Positions 1 to 7,734 of a stretch of DNA of 11,929 nucleotides are shown in pieces. Position 1 is the first letter of the stretch. Every line of letters begins with the position of its first letter. The DNA is from Flavobacteriales bacterium. Lineage in GTDB: Bacteria; Bacteroidota; Bacteroidia; Flavobacteriales; Flavobacteriaceae. Below the pieces are notes generated by a model, which searched no databases, had not been told where the DNA came from, and worked only from the letters and a program-made list of their open reading frames with translations. The translations under genes and the position numbers were made by a program. The stretch covers positions 1 through 11,929 of the forward strand of contig JALVEJ010000118.1 in the NCBI GenBank assembly GCA_027031025.1, read 5' to 3'.

Positions 1-675
1 GATTCCGGCCTGAAACTCCGTGATCCTGAGGTTCAGTGCAGGATGATTTCCAAACTCTATCCAGTTAGATATTTTTTCATCAAGATCAACACTGTTTGTT
101 AAGATAGCTCCTCCTTCTCCCATAGCAACATTTTTTGATGCATAAAAACTGAAAGCTGACATATCACCTAAATTTCCAGCTTTTTTACCTTTGTACTGGG
201 CTCCATGAGCCTGTGCAGAATCCTCAAGCACATAAATGCCCTTTTCTCTGCATATCTGATTTATTCTGTCCATGTCAGCTGTCTGACCAAAAAGGTGTAC
301 CGGTATTACAACTTTTGGGCTGTATTTTTCAATTGCCTTTTCAAGCTGATCAGGATCCATACAGTAATCCTCTCCCACATCAACAACAACAGGCTTTCCT
401 CCTGCAAGTATGACAGCATCTATTGTAGCCATAAAACTGATTGAAGGAACTATTACAACATCTTCCTTTGAGTTTATACCGAGAGCTTTCAAAGCTATGT
501 ACAGGGCCGCTGTACCGCTACAGACTGTATGGCAGAATGTTGCCCCAACATAATCACAAAATGATTCTTTAAATTTTAAAGTCCATCTTCCTCTGGTTAT
601 CTGTCCGCTTTTCATAATTTCTAAAACCGTTTTTTCCTCTTCAGCACCAAAAACAGGCTTTATTATTGGTATCAT
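1..675 (-). CDS. DegT/DnrJ/EryC1-family PLP sugar aminotransferase (3' end outside window)
   Basis: This is the first 225 residues of a pyridoxal-phosphate aminotransferase of the type that adds an amino group to a keto-sugar nucleotide for surface glycans; the C-terminal part lies beyond the left edge. Visible family marks are the N-terminal MIPIIKPVFGAEE, the CSGTAAL phosphate-binding turn (52-58), the EDSAQAHGA segment (151-159) whose Asp152 and Gln155 would contact the PLP ring, and SFYASKN (176-182) whose Lys181 should form the Schiff base. The stretch GNHPALNLRITEFQAGI at the edge is the usual family block after it. The ATG at 675 has a GGAGAG ribosome site 2 bases upstream and follows the oxidoreductase stop by 10 bases, so the two are probably co-transcribed. 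The exact sugar substrate cannot be told from this fragment. Family call is firm; pathway is inferred. Confidence 0.9.
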   Translation of the reverse strand, partial: MIPIIKPVFGAEEEKTVLEIMKSGQITRGRWTLKFKESFCDYVGATFCHTVCSGTAALYIALKALGINSKEDVVIVPSISFMATIDAVILAGGKPVVVDVGEDYCMDPDQLEKAIEKYSPKVVIPVHLFGQTADMDRINQICREKGIYVLEDSAQAHGAQYKGKKAGNLGDMSAFSFYASKNVAMGEGGAILTNSVDLDEKISNWIEFGNHPALNLRITEFQAGI

Positions 676-685
676 CCTCTCTCCT

Positions 686-1501
686 TTATACTGTAAATTT
701 GCTGAATTCCTTTAGAATATTAATTGCCCTGAAAGAGCTTTCAAAGGAAGGTTCTTTCAAAAACTGTTTTATCATCAGCTCCAGTTTATCAACCCCGTCC
801 TTATCTTTTACTGTTCCGTCAGGATATATTATTTTATCCTCTGCAAAATTAAGAGTTATATCCCCTTTCTCTGTTTTTAAAAGCCACTCCCTCCTTAAAA
901 ATTCATGGCTCCACGCAACCTGAAGGAAAAAACTGTTATTTTTTGTTTCCCCTTCCACCTCAAATATATCTCCCTTATCCTTTACTTTTTTGATTGTAAA
1001 ATCACCAAAAAGATAGCTCATTATATAAAGATCGTGCCACGCCAGATCGAAAAAAGGATTTATGTATCCTCTGCCTAAGTTCAGTCTGTAAGCTCTTATA
1101 TCGCTTACGTCTGTATCTATTTCAAGGTTTCTAACTGTGTTTGCCCTGAGTTCTATCTCTGATACTGATAAAACAGCTCCTTTTTTTTCTGCAAAATCTA
1201 CAGCCTCTTCAAGCTCAGAAGGATCTATTGAGGGGGGCTTTTCAACCATAACATTAATTCCCCTTTCAAGGGCTTTTTTTGCAAGGGGAATGTGAGATCT
1301 TGGATCTGTTGCTATAAAAAGATGGGAAATATCTTCTTTTTTTACCGCCTCATCAATGTCTGTATATTTACCGAACTTATCAGGATATTCTGCAAGTTTC
1401 TTAGAATCCAAATCTATAAGAACAGCATCAAGACCTAAAAGATCAAATTTTTTTATATATTTTGACCCCATATTCCCTGTTCCAACAATTCCAATTTTCA
1501 A
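686..1501 (-). CDS. Short Gfo/Idh/MocA-family NAD(P)-dependent oxidoreductase
   Basis: This is a sugar or nucleotide-sugar dehydrogenase-like protein. The N-terminal Rossmann domain has the dinucleotide loop GIVGTGNMG (4-12) and the family EKP motif (Glu87-Lys88-Pro89). The C-terminal domain carries DLAWHDL (152-158), matching the catalytic D-x3-HD pattern. I place the start at the TTG at 1501 because a GGAGGT ribosome site (1509-1514) lies 7 bases upstream of it; a reading that starts at the TTG at 1516 would put that site inside the gene. The resulting 271 residues is short, since most relatives have 300-350, and the trimmed part appears to be the C-terminal sheet domain. It leads the aminotransferase by 10 bases and sits behind a sigma-54-type promoter. 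Oxidoreductase plus aminotransferase is the usual oxidation-amination pair for amino sugars. The substrate is unknown. Confidence 0.88.
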   Translation of the reverse strand: MKIGIVGTGNMGSKYIKKFDLLGLDAVLIDLDSKKLAEYPDKFGKYTDIDEAVKKEDISHLFIATDPRSHIPLAKKALERGINVMVEKPPSIDPSELEEAVDFAEKKGAVLSVSEIELRANTVRNLEIDTDVSDIRAYRLNLGRGYINPFFDLAWHDLYIMSYLFGDFTIKKVKDKGDIFEVEGETKNNSFFLQVAWSHEFLRREWLLKTEKGDITLNFAEDKIIYPDGTVKDKDGVDKLELMIKQFLKEPSFESSFRAINILKEFSKFTV

Positions 1502-1508
1502 ACAACAA

Positions 1509-1514
1509 ACCTCC
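1509..1514 (-). promoter_or_regulatory. Ribosome binding site fixing the oxidoreductase start
   Basis: GGAGGT on the minus strand, 7 bases before the TTG at 1501-1499. It supports the internal TTG over the upstream in-frame TTG at 1516, which overlaps this site. Confidence 0.75.
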
Positions 1515-1536
1515 AATTTTTTCAGGTAAAAACTTA

Positions 1537-1554
1537 TAGCAAAAAAAGTGCCAA
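1537..1554 (-). promoter_or_regulatory. Sigma-54 (-24/-12) promoter for the oxidoreductase-aminotransferase unit
   Basis: The minus strand reads TTGGCAC, a run of seven T, then GCTA. This fits the RpoN consensus TTGGCAC-N5-TTGC exactly: GG at 1552-1551, GC at 1540-1539, and the required ten bases between the two doublets. Transcription should begin near 1527, giving a leader of about 26 bases with the ribosome site well placed. Seen directly: the sequence match and spacing. Inferred: use by RpoN, which would also need an enhancer-binding activator. A sigma-70 reading is weaker, because the TTGGCA and TATAAG hexamers are only 10 bases apart. Confidence 0.75.
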
Positions 1555-1593
1555 CAAATTTTTAAGAAAATAGGGGTGTTTTAAAACAAAAAA

Positions 1594-1609
1594 TTTGCAG
1601 ATTTGCAAA
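1594..1609. promoter_or_regulatory. Inverted repeat TTTGCA-N4-TGCAAA, candidate activator site or weak dapA terminator
   Basis: A perfect 6-base inverted repeat with a 4-base spacer lies just past the dapA stop codon and is centred about 75 bases upstream of the predicted sigma-54 start. That is a usual distance for an enhancer-binding protein site. On the minus strand it is also followed by a T-rich run, so it could fold as a weak terminator for dapA; the stem has only two GC pairs, which argues against strong termination. The two roles are not exclusive. Confidence 0.4.
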
Positions 1610-1611
1610 AA

Positions 1612-2493
1612 TTACCTCAAAAGTCCATAGTCTTTAAGAACCTTCTTAAGCTTTTCTTCATTCTTAGGGTTCATATAGTACAGAGGAAGCCTCATCTCAT
1701 TATCATCAATAAGCCCCATAAGGTATGCTGCCGTTTTAACCGGTATAGGGTTTGTTTCCACAAAAAGTATCTTGAAGAGATTCCAGTACCTGTTGTGAAT
1801 TTTTCTTGCTTCCTCAAAGTTTCCGTCCAGAGCAAGCCTGCACATATTTGCTATATCCTCGGGTATTATGTTGTTTGCAACAGATATAACACCTTTTGCA
1901 CCTACAGCCATCATTGGAAGGGTCAGAGCATCATCTCCAGAGAGTATAACAACTTCAGGGTTTGTTAGATTTATTGTCTCTGAAACCCTTGCCACATTTC
2001 CTGTAGCCTCCTTAATTCCTATTACATTAGGGAAATCCGAATATATCCTTGCAAAAGTCTCAGGAATCATGTCTGTTCCTGTTCTTGAGGGTATGTTGTA
2101 TAGGATGAGGGGTATATTTGTTTCTTCGCATATCGCCTTAAAATGCTGGTATATCCCTTCCTGTGTTGGCTTGTTGTAATAGGGAACAATCTGTAGTGAT
2201 CCATCAACACCTGCTTTTTCCGCTGATTTTGTCAGTGCTATCGCTTCATGGGTTGCGTTAGCCCCTGTTCCTGCTATTATGGGAATTCTCTTGTCTGCAT
2301 ACTCAACAGCAAGGTTTATAAGTTCTTCATGTTCAGGAAATGTCAGCGTTGCTGATTCTCCTGTTGTTCCAGCAACAACAATCGCATCTGTTCCTTTTTC
2401 AACGTGAAAATCTATAAGATTTTTCAAAGACTTTCTATCTATAGAACCATTTTTAAATGGTGTTATGAGAGCAACCAGTGATCCTTTAAACAT
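1612..2493 (-). CDS. dapA: 4-hydroxy-tetrahydrodipicolinate synthase
   Basis: The enzyme condenses pyruvate with aspartate semialdehyde, the first step committed to diaminopimelate and lysine, in the cytoplasm. At 293 residues it is full family length as a TIM barrel. The active-site marks are all present: AGTTGES with Thr43-Thr44, PYYNKP with Tyr106, LYNIPSRTG with Tyr132 and Arg137, and GIKEATG with Lys161, the Schiff-base lysine. ATG at 2493 has GGAGGT four bases upstream. The gene diverges from mreB and is followed by a 110-base gap before the sugar genes, which have their own promoter. Diaminopimelate feeds peptidoglycan, so its place next to the wall-elongation operon makes metabolic sense. 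Related aldolases (N-acetylneuraminate lyase, KDG aldolase) share the fold, but the DapA motif set fits best. Confidence 0.95.
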   Translation of the reverse strand: MFKGSLVALITPFKNGSIDRKSLKNLIDFHVEKGTDAIVVAGTTGESATLTFPEHEELINLAVEYADKRIPIIAGTGANATHEAIALTKSAEKAGVDGSLQIVPYYNKPTQEGIYQHFKAICEETNIPLILYNIPSRTGTDMIPETFARIYSDFPNVIGIKEATGNVARVSETINLTNPEVVILSGDDALTLPMMAVGAKGVISVANNIIPEDIANMCRLALDGNFEEARKIHNRYWNLFKILFVETNPIPVKTAAYLMGLIDDNEMRLPLYYMNPKNEEKLKKVLKDYGLLR

Positions 2494-2576
2494 ACCTACC
2501 TCCAGACTTGAGAAATTTAAGTTAAATAATAGTTTATAATATATTTGCTTTTTTATCCTATTTCTATGGAGGGAAT
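2494..2576. promoter_or_regulatory. Divergent dapA/mreB promoter region
   Basis: This 83-base gap must carry start signals for both directions. On the plus strand a perfect TATAAT lies at 2535-2540, about 36 bases before the mreB start, but no good -35 stands 16-18 bases upstream; TTGAGA at 2508-2513 is 21 bases away. On the minus strand TATTAT hexamers at 2541-2536 and 2531-2526 could serve dapA, again with poor -35 boxes. The mreB ribosome site GGAGGG is at 2568-2573, with close 3-base spacing. Confidence 0.45.
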
Positions 2577-3617
2577 ATGTTTTTAGACAAAATTATCGGA
2601 TTATTTTCCAATGACATCGGGATTGATCTGGGAACAGCAAATACCATTGTATTTGTTAAAGGTAAAGGTATAGTTCTTTCTGAACCATCTATAGTCTCAA
2701 TAGATACAAGAACAGGTAAAGCCATTGCTGTAGGAGAAGAATCTAAACAAATGATAGGAAAAACTCCAAAAGAGATAGAAGTTATAAGACCTTTAAAAGA
2801 TGGTGTAATAGCAGATTTTGATGTAACACAGGAGATGCTAAAGTACTTCATAAAAAAGGTTCACTCAAATACGTCTCTGACAAAAATATTAAGACCAAGA
2901 CCTCGTGTTATAATAGGTGTCCCTTCAGGTATAACAACTGTGGAGAAAAGGGCTGTCATTGATGCAGCAAGACAGTCTGGAGCAAGGGATGTTTTTCTTA
3001 TTGCAGAACCAATGGCGGCTGCTTTAGGTGCTGACCTTCCGATACAATCACCAGGAGGAAATATGATTGTTGATATAGGAGGGGGAACTTCAGAGATAGC
3101 TGTTATCTCATTATCAGGTCTTGTTCTTTCTGAGTCTATAAAGATCGCCGGAGATGAGATGAACACGGCAATAATACAGTTTATGAAAAGAGAACACAAC
3201 CTTCTTATAGGAGAGCAGTCTGCAGAAAGGATAAAAATAGAACTTGGATCTGCTTATCCTTCTGAGAGAGATAAAGAAAGTATGGTTGTCCCTGGTAGAG
3301 ATCTTAGAGGTTTACCTGGAAGTGTTGAGATAAAAGGGGATGAAATAAGACACGCCCTTGAACCTGTTATTCAGAATATAGTAAATGCTGTAAGGCTTGC
3401 CCTTGAAAAAACACCACCTGAACTTTCTGCAGATATAGTAGAAAGGGGAATAGTTCTTGCAGGAGGTGGCTCTCTTTTACATGGGATGGATGTTAGACTG
3501 AGAGAAGAAACTAATCTTCCTGTCTATTACTGTGATGATCCACTAACGGCAGTTGCAAGGGGTATAGGAAAAGCCTTAAATGATATTGAGCTAATAAGAA
3601 AAATATCTTTGCAGTGA
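2577..3617 (+). CDS. mreB: Rod-shape determining actin homologue MreB
   Basis: This bacterial actin forms membrane-bound filaments that guide the elongasome along the side wall. At 346 residues it has the usual length. The N-terminus MFLDKIIGLFSN looks like the short amphipathic membrane helix known in Gram-negative MreB. The ATP-binding signatures are in order: DIGIDLGTANT (13-23, phosphate 1), VDIGGGTSEIAVI (165-177, phosphate 2) and IVLAGGGSLL near 293 (adenosine site). It is the first gene of mreBCD-mrdA-rodA; mreC begins one base after its stop with no clear ribosome site, so translation is probably coupled. With mreC and mreD directly downstream, MreB rather than the Mbl or MreBH paralogues is the right name. 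Confidence 0.97.
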   Translation: MFLDKIIGLFSNDIGIDLGTANTIVFVKGKGIVLSEPSIVSIDTRTGKAIAVGEESKQMIGKTPKEIEVIRPLKDGVIADFDVTQEMLKYFIKKVHSNTSLTKILRPRPRVIIGVPSGITTVEKRAVIDAARQSGARDVFLIAEPMAAALGADLPIQSPGGNMIVDIGGGTSEIAVISLSGLVLSESIKIAGDEMNTAIIQFMKREHNLLIGEQSAERIKIELGSAYPSERDKESMVVPGRDLRGLPGSVEIKGDEIRHALEPVIQNIVNAVRLALEKTPPELSADIVERGIVLAGGGSLLHGMDVRLREETNLPVYYCDDPLTAVARGIGKALNDIELIRKISLQ

Positions 3618-3618
3618 A

Positions 3619-4422
3619 ATGAAAAAAAGGCTGTATATATATGTTTTTACAGTACTGATCCTTCTTGCAGGTGGATTTTTTGTTGTTAAAACCGATCTTG
3701 TAAAAAGTATAGCTCTTGATGCATCTTACCCTTTTTTAAGATCAGTCTCTGAACTAAAAGATTTCGCAATATTTTTGACCCAAATACTCAGTTCTAAAGA
3801 CAGTCTGATTAATAAAAATAAAAAACTTCAGCAGGAAATAGAACTGCTCAAAGCACAGATAATATACCTGAAAAATATAGAAAGTGAAAATAACAACCTG
3901 AAAAAAATTCTAAATTTTGTCAGCAATAAACCAGAGTTTTCTTTTAAAACAGGAAAGATTATAGGTTATTCCTCAGACAGTTGGAATGGATTTGTAATTA
4001 TTAATATAGGCAGTACTGATGGAATAAAAAAAGGAGATATAGTTGTAGCAAACGGTTATCTATTTGGAGAAGTGTACCAGGTTGGTGCATTTTCTTCCTC
4101 TGTGATACTGACATCAGACAAAAATTTTATGATTTCAGCAAGATGTAGAAAAACAAGAGAGGCTGTTTTTTATAGAGGTAAGAATACTAAAGAAGGAAAG
4201 CTACTTTATGTAAAACCTGAGCAAGATATAAGGATAGGAGATGTTGTAGAAACAGCAGGTTTTGAATCAGGTATTCCTGAAGGTATCCCAATTGGAACTG
4301 TTAAATCAGTATCCTACGATGAAGGAAATTTTTACAAAAATGTTTCTGTTTCTCTCAATATAAATCCTTTAGAAACTGAATATGTGATTGTGTTATCAAG
4401 AAAAGAAACAGGTAAGAAATGA
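3619..4422 (+). CDS. mreC: Rod-shape determining protein MreC
   Basis: MreC is a bitopic inner-membrane scaffold that lies mostly in the periplasm and activates the RodA-PBP2 synthase. The 267-residue protein has one membrane segment at about residues 6-23, a charged heptad-rich coiled coil at about 60-96, and a beta-rich C-terminal part containing GKIIGYSSDSWNGFVIIN and the paired IGSTDGIKKGDIVV and IRIGDVVETAGFESGIPEGIPIG turns that characterise MreC. It starts one base after mreB and its last four bases (ATGA) overlap the mreD start. No independent ribosome site is apparent at its start. Length and domain order are normal. Confidence 0.94.
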   Translation: MKKRLYIYVFTVLILLAGGFFVVKTDLVKSIALDASYPFLRSVSELKDFAIFLTQILSSKDSLINKNKKLQQEIELLKAQIIYLKNIESENNNLKKILNFVSNKPEFSFKTGKIIGYSSDSWNGFVIINIGSTDGIKKGDIVVANGYLFGEVYQVGAFSSSVILTSDKNFMISARCRKTREAVFYRGKNTKEGKLLYVKPEQDIRIGDVVETAGFESGIPEGIPIGTVKSVSYDEGNFYKNVSVSLNINPLETEYVIVLSRKETGKK

Positions 4423-4868
4423 AAGTTTACTTTTTTGCTTTTTCAGTTTTGCTGTTGCAAATAGCCGTATTCCCTGAGTTTTTATCATTCCAAAATATTA
4501 CACCAGATATTCTTACCGTGTTCGTTATTATTTTTACTTTAAAAAATGACTTTTTTAGATCAATAAAACTTGCATCTTTTATAGGAATACTTCAGGATCT
4601 GTTATCCCCTTTAGATCTGGTCTTTAACACAACAATAAAAATATTTATCGCCTCTCTAACCTATCTGCTAAAAGATAGGTTTAATTACACAAATATAGTT
4701 GTAAAAGGTTTTTTTCTGATATTTATAATATTTTGCGACATTTTCCTGAGAAGCTTTTTGCTTTTTTTAAAAACAGGAATTTTTGAAATTCCATCATTCA
4801 GCTTTTTTTATATCTTAGTGAACTTTATACTTTTTTATATAGTGGTATTAAAGGATGAATACAGATAG
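4419..4868 (+). CDS. mreD: Rod-shape determining membrane protein MreD
   Basis: This is a small, very hydrophobic protein of 149 residues with about five predicted membrane segments. The short polar stretch LASFIGILQDLLSPL in the first half matches the MreD pattern in which a G-x2-QD-L motif lies in a membrane loop. MreD joins MreC in linking cytoplasmic MreB to the wall synthase. It is slightly shorter than the 160-170 residues of many relatives. The start overlaps mreC by 4 bases and the end overlaps mrdA by 14 bases. Sequence conservation in this family is low, so the call rests largely on position, hydrophobicity and the QD-L motif. Confidence 0.88.
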   Translation: MKVYFFAFSVLLLQIAVFPEFLSFQNITPDILTVFVIIFTLKNDFFRSIKLASFIGILQDLLSPLDLVFNTTIKIFIASLTYLLKDRFNYTNIVVKGFFLIFIIFCDIFLRSFLLFLKTGIFEIPSFSFFYILVNFILFYIVVLKDEYR

Positions 4869-6648
4869 GATTAAGAAAATCATATATCTTTTTATTATCG
4901 TTTTTATTATATTAGAGGCAAGGATTTTTTATCTTCAGGTAATCAAAGGCAATTATTACAGGAAAATCTCAGAAAAAAATCATATAAGGATAATGATAAC
5001 AAATCCACCCAGAGGAAAAATATACGACAGAAATGGGATACTTTTAGCCTACGATGAACCATTATTTCAGATATATACATATCCATACCTGATCAAAAAA
5101 AGATTTGAAAGTATAAAAAAAGATCTTGAAAGGATATTACAAATAGATATACCAGAAAAAGTTGAGAAAAAAATAAAAAATGGATATGCAAATAAAGTTA
5201 TCATTCAAAAAAAACTTACACAAATTCAGGTCAAAAAATTTATAGACAACTGGCAGTTTTTTGAAGGTATATTCCTTGAGGTTCAGCCAAGAAGGGTTTA
5301 CACAGAGTATGCCAGATATATGCCTCATTTGCTTGGTTATGTAGGCTTTCCCTCAGAAAAAGAACTTAAAGAGAACCCTGATTTAACAGCAGATACACTT
5401 ATAGGAAAAAGCGGTGTTGAAAAAATATTTGACAAGTATCTGAGGGGAGATTACGGGGCAAAGGCTGTGATGGTAGATGCAAAAGGAAGAATAGTGAAAA
5501 CACTATGGGAAAAACAACCGAAAAGAGGAAGTGATATATATCTTACAGTTGATGCAAGGGTGCAAAAAATAATTTATGATGCTTTTAAAGAATCGGGACA
5601 AAAGTCTGGAGCTGTTATTATTGTTGATCCTAAAACATACGACATAATATCCCTTCTCAGTTTTCCTATATACGATATTCAGAAATTTTCAGACGGGCTA
5701 AGTAAAAAAGAATGGAAAAATCTGTTAAAGAACAAATATAAACCATTGTTTAACAAAGCTTTGCATGGGATTTACCCTCCTGGATCAATATTTAAAATAA
5801 CTGTAGCCCTTGCAGCACTTCAGGAAGGGGTTATTGCACCGTACCAGAAAATATACTCGGGTCCACAGTTTCAGATCGGAAAATGGGTTTACAGGAACTG
5901 GGATCCAAAAGGTTGTGGAAAGATAGACGTTATACAGGCTCTTGAGATGTCGTGTGATACTTATTTTTATCAGGTTGGTCTTGATTTAGGATCAGAAAAG
6001 ATAAGTTTTTATGCAAAACTTTTTGGACTGGGGGAAAAACTCAACCCTGAGATTGAACAAAAAAAGGGAAGAATACCCGATCCCCAATGGAAAATCGCAA
6101 AAATAGGAGAACCCTGGTATTTAGGTGATACCGTAAACTACAGTATAGGTCAGGGTTTTTTAGCTATCACACCATTTGACAGTACAAAAATACTTGTTCC
6201 TGTTTTAAACGGCGGATATGTTCTGAAACCAAAACTTTTAAAAGCATACTTTGACATGGAAAAAAGAAGATTTGTTAAGGTTGAAACACAACAAATAAGA
6301 AAAATTTATATAAAAAGGTTTTTTTATAATGTGATAAAAAAAGGTCTTTATCAGGTGGTTTATGGAGAAAGAGGGACGGCAAAACTGCTTTCTTTGGCTC
6401 CCGTAAAAAACGGAGGAAAAACCGGAACGGCACAGGTTTTCAGACACAAAAAAAGAAAAGAAAAGATTGAAAAGTGGTATCTTCAAAACCATGCATGGTT
6501 CGTTGATTTTGTCCCCTATAAAAAACCCAGATATGTTATATCTGTATTTGTTGAACACGGTATTGGAGGTAGCAAAACAGCTGTTCCAATAACCAAATCA
6601 ATATTAGAAAAAATGTATTCTGAAGGGATATTGAATGAAAGCAGGTAG
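4855..6648 (+). CDS. mrdA: Penicillin-binding protein 2, elongation transpeptidase
   Basis: This class B PBP crosslinks new peptidoglycan during side-wall growth, anchored in the inner membrane with its domains in the periplasm. The 597-residue protein opens with one membrane anchor (about 8-25), then the pedestal part with NPPRGKIYDRNG near residue 50 and the LLGYVG and IGKSGVEKIFDKYLRG blocks. The transpeptidase domain has the three active-site motifs: Ser311-I-F-Lys314 in PPGSIFK (nucleophile), Ser366-C-D (the SxN-equivalent; SxD is usual in PBP2) and Lys522-Thr-Gly. The ATG at 4855 follows AAAGG and overlaps mreD by 14 bases; the end overlaps rodA by 14 bases. The rodA partner and the anchor length favour PBP2 over FtsI. 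Complete, with no missing catalytic residue. Confidence 0.96.
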   Translation: MNTDRIKKIIYLFIIVFIILEARIFYLQVIKGNYYRKISEKNHIRIMITNPPRGKIYDRNGILLAYDEPLFQIYTYPYLIKKRFESIKKDLERILQIDIPEKVEKKIKNGYANKVIIQKKLTQIQVKKFIDNWQFFEGIFLEVQPRRVYTEYARYMPHLLGYVGFPSEKELKENPDLTADTLIGKSGVEKIFDKYLRGDYGAKAVMVDAKGRIVKTLWEKQPKRGSDIYLTVDARVQKIIYDAFKESGQKSGAVIIVDPKTYDIISLLSFPIYDIQKFSDGLSKKEWKNLLKNKYKPLFNKALHGIYPPGSIFKITVALAALQEGVIAPYQKIYSGPQFQIGKWVYRNWDPKGCGKIDVIQALEMSCDTYFYQVGLDLGSEKISFYAKLFGLGEKLNPEIEQKKGRIPDPQWKIAKIGEPWYLGDTVNYSIGQGFLAITPFDSTKILVPVLNGGYVLKPKLLKAYFDMEKRRFVKVETQQIRKIYIKRFFYNVIKKGLYQVVYGERGTAKLLSLAPVKNGGKTGTAQVFRHKKRKEKIEKWYLQNHAWFVDFVPYKKPRYVISVFVEHGIGGSKTAVPITKSILEKMYSEGILNESR

Positions 6649-7732
6649 ATTATTTTTTGGTTATGATTTTTATATCGTTTTTCCAGTTAGTTTTCTAATA
6701 TTTTGGAGTATATTGAATATTTACAGTGCAACAATCCATGAGTATAAAAATCTTTACCTGAAACAGGCTTTATACGGAACTATAGGATTAGGAATTTTGC
6801 TGATATTTCCAAGAATTAATTACAGAAAAATTGTTAATCTCTCCCCTTTTTTATACATAATCGGGATACTGTCTCTTGTAGCTGTGATTTTTGCCGGAAC
6901 TACAATCTTAGGTGCAAAAAGATGGATAAGCCTGGGTCTTTTTACTATTCAGCCTTCAGAATTTATGAAATTTGTACTGATACTGATAACAGCTTACATC
7001 TTAGGATCAGGAAAAGAAAAAGTAGACGGAAAAAAGGCATTAACAGCAGGTTTGATCGCCGGAATTCCCTTTTTTCTTACGATGAAACAACCAGATCTTG
7101 GAACAGCTATAACACTATTAATTCCTGTTGTTGTTATGCTTTTTGTTGGGGGGTTGAACAAAAAAATAATATATGGAACCGTATTAACAGGTATCCTATC
7201 TTCACCTTTTATCTGGGATCATCTAAAAGATTACCAGAAGAAGAGAATTATAGCATTTATCAATCCAGAGGCTGACCCTTTCAAAAGTGCCTATCATATT
7301 CTACAATCAAAAATAGCTGTAGGATCAGGGCAGATCACAGGTAAAGGTTTTTTACAGGGTACACAGTCAAAGCTTTTCTTTCTGCCTGAACAGCATACAG
7401 ATTTTATCTTTGCAACGATAGGGGAAGAATGGGGGTTTATCTTTTCATCTTTTATTCTTATACTTTATCTGATTATAGGTCTGAGGATATTTTACTGGGG
7501 AATAAAGGTGAAAGACCCTGAAGGAAAGTATATATGTTTTGGGGCAGGCAGTCTGATATTAACCCAAGCCTTTATTAATATTGCCATGACAATAGGTCTT
7601 GCTCCTGTTGTGGGGATAACACTTCCATTTCTTAGCTATGGTGGAAGTTCAATGGTTACATTTTCCCTTATAATCGGGATAGTTCTCAGTATAATTAGAA
7701 TCCACAAGCTTGAGAAACTGCATTTCAGCTGA
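6635..7732 (+). CDS. rodA: SEDS-family peptidoglycan glycosyltransferase RodA
   Basis: This polytopic inner-membrane enzyme polymerises lipid II into glycan strands, paired with PBP2. At 365 residues with about ten membrane segments it is normal for RodA. Family blocks are present: AKRWISLGLFTIQPSEFMKF near 89-110, KQPDLGTA with Asp154, PEQHTDFIFATIGEEWGF with Asp256 (the position of the acidic residue shown to be needed for polymerisation in RodA homologues), and the C-terminal GITLPFLSYGGSS. The start overlaps mrdA by 14 bases, so the glycosyltransferase and its transpeptidase partner are translationally linked. FtsW is the only close alternative; the mreBCD-mrdA context settles it as RodA. 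Confidence 0.96.
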   Translation: MKAGRLFFGYDFYIVFPVSFLIFWSILNIYSATIHEYKNLYLKQALYGTIGLGILLIFPRINYRKIVNLSPFLYIIGILSLVAVIFAGTTILGAKRWISLGLFTIQPSEFMKFVLILITAYILGSGKEKVDGKKALTAGLIAGIPFFLTMKQPDLGTAITLLIPVVVMLFVGGLNKKIIYGTVLTGILSSPFIWDHLKDYQKKRIIAFINPEADPFKSAYHILQSKIAVGSGQITGKGFLQGTQSKLFFLPEQHTDFIFATIGEEWGFIFSSFILILYLIIGLRIFYWGIKVKDPEGKYICFGAGSLILTQAFINIAMTIGLAPVVGITLPFLSYGGSSMVTFSLIIGIVLSIIRIHKLEKLHFS

Positions 7733-7734
7733 TA

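Noticed and set aside
1533..1554. Sigma-70 reading of the same stretch (TTGGCA and TATAAG on the minus strand)
   Set aside because: The hexamers are only 10 bases apart, far below the 16-18 needed, while the sigma-54 spacing is exact.
1603..2179. Plus-strand ORFs opposite dapA
   Set aside because: They lie antisense to a gene with every catalytic residue intact and show no recognisable domain.
2508..2540. TTGAGA and TATAAT as a full mreB promoter
   Set aside because: The spacer is 21 bases, too long; only the -10 is credible.
4658..4681. Hairpin AACCTATC/GATAGGTT inside mreD
   Set aside because: About one such 8-base stem is expected by chance in a window this size, and it lies in coding sequence with no strong T run.
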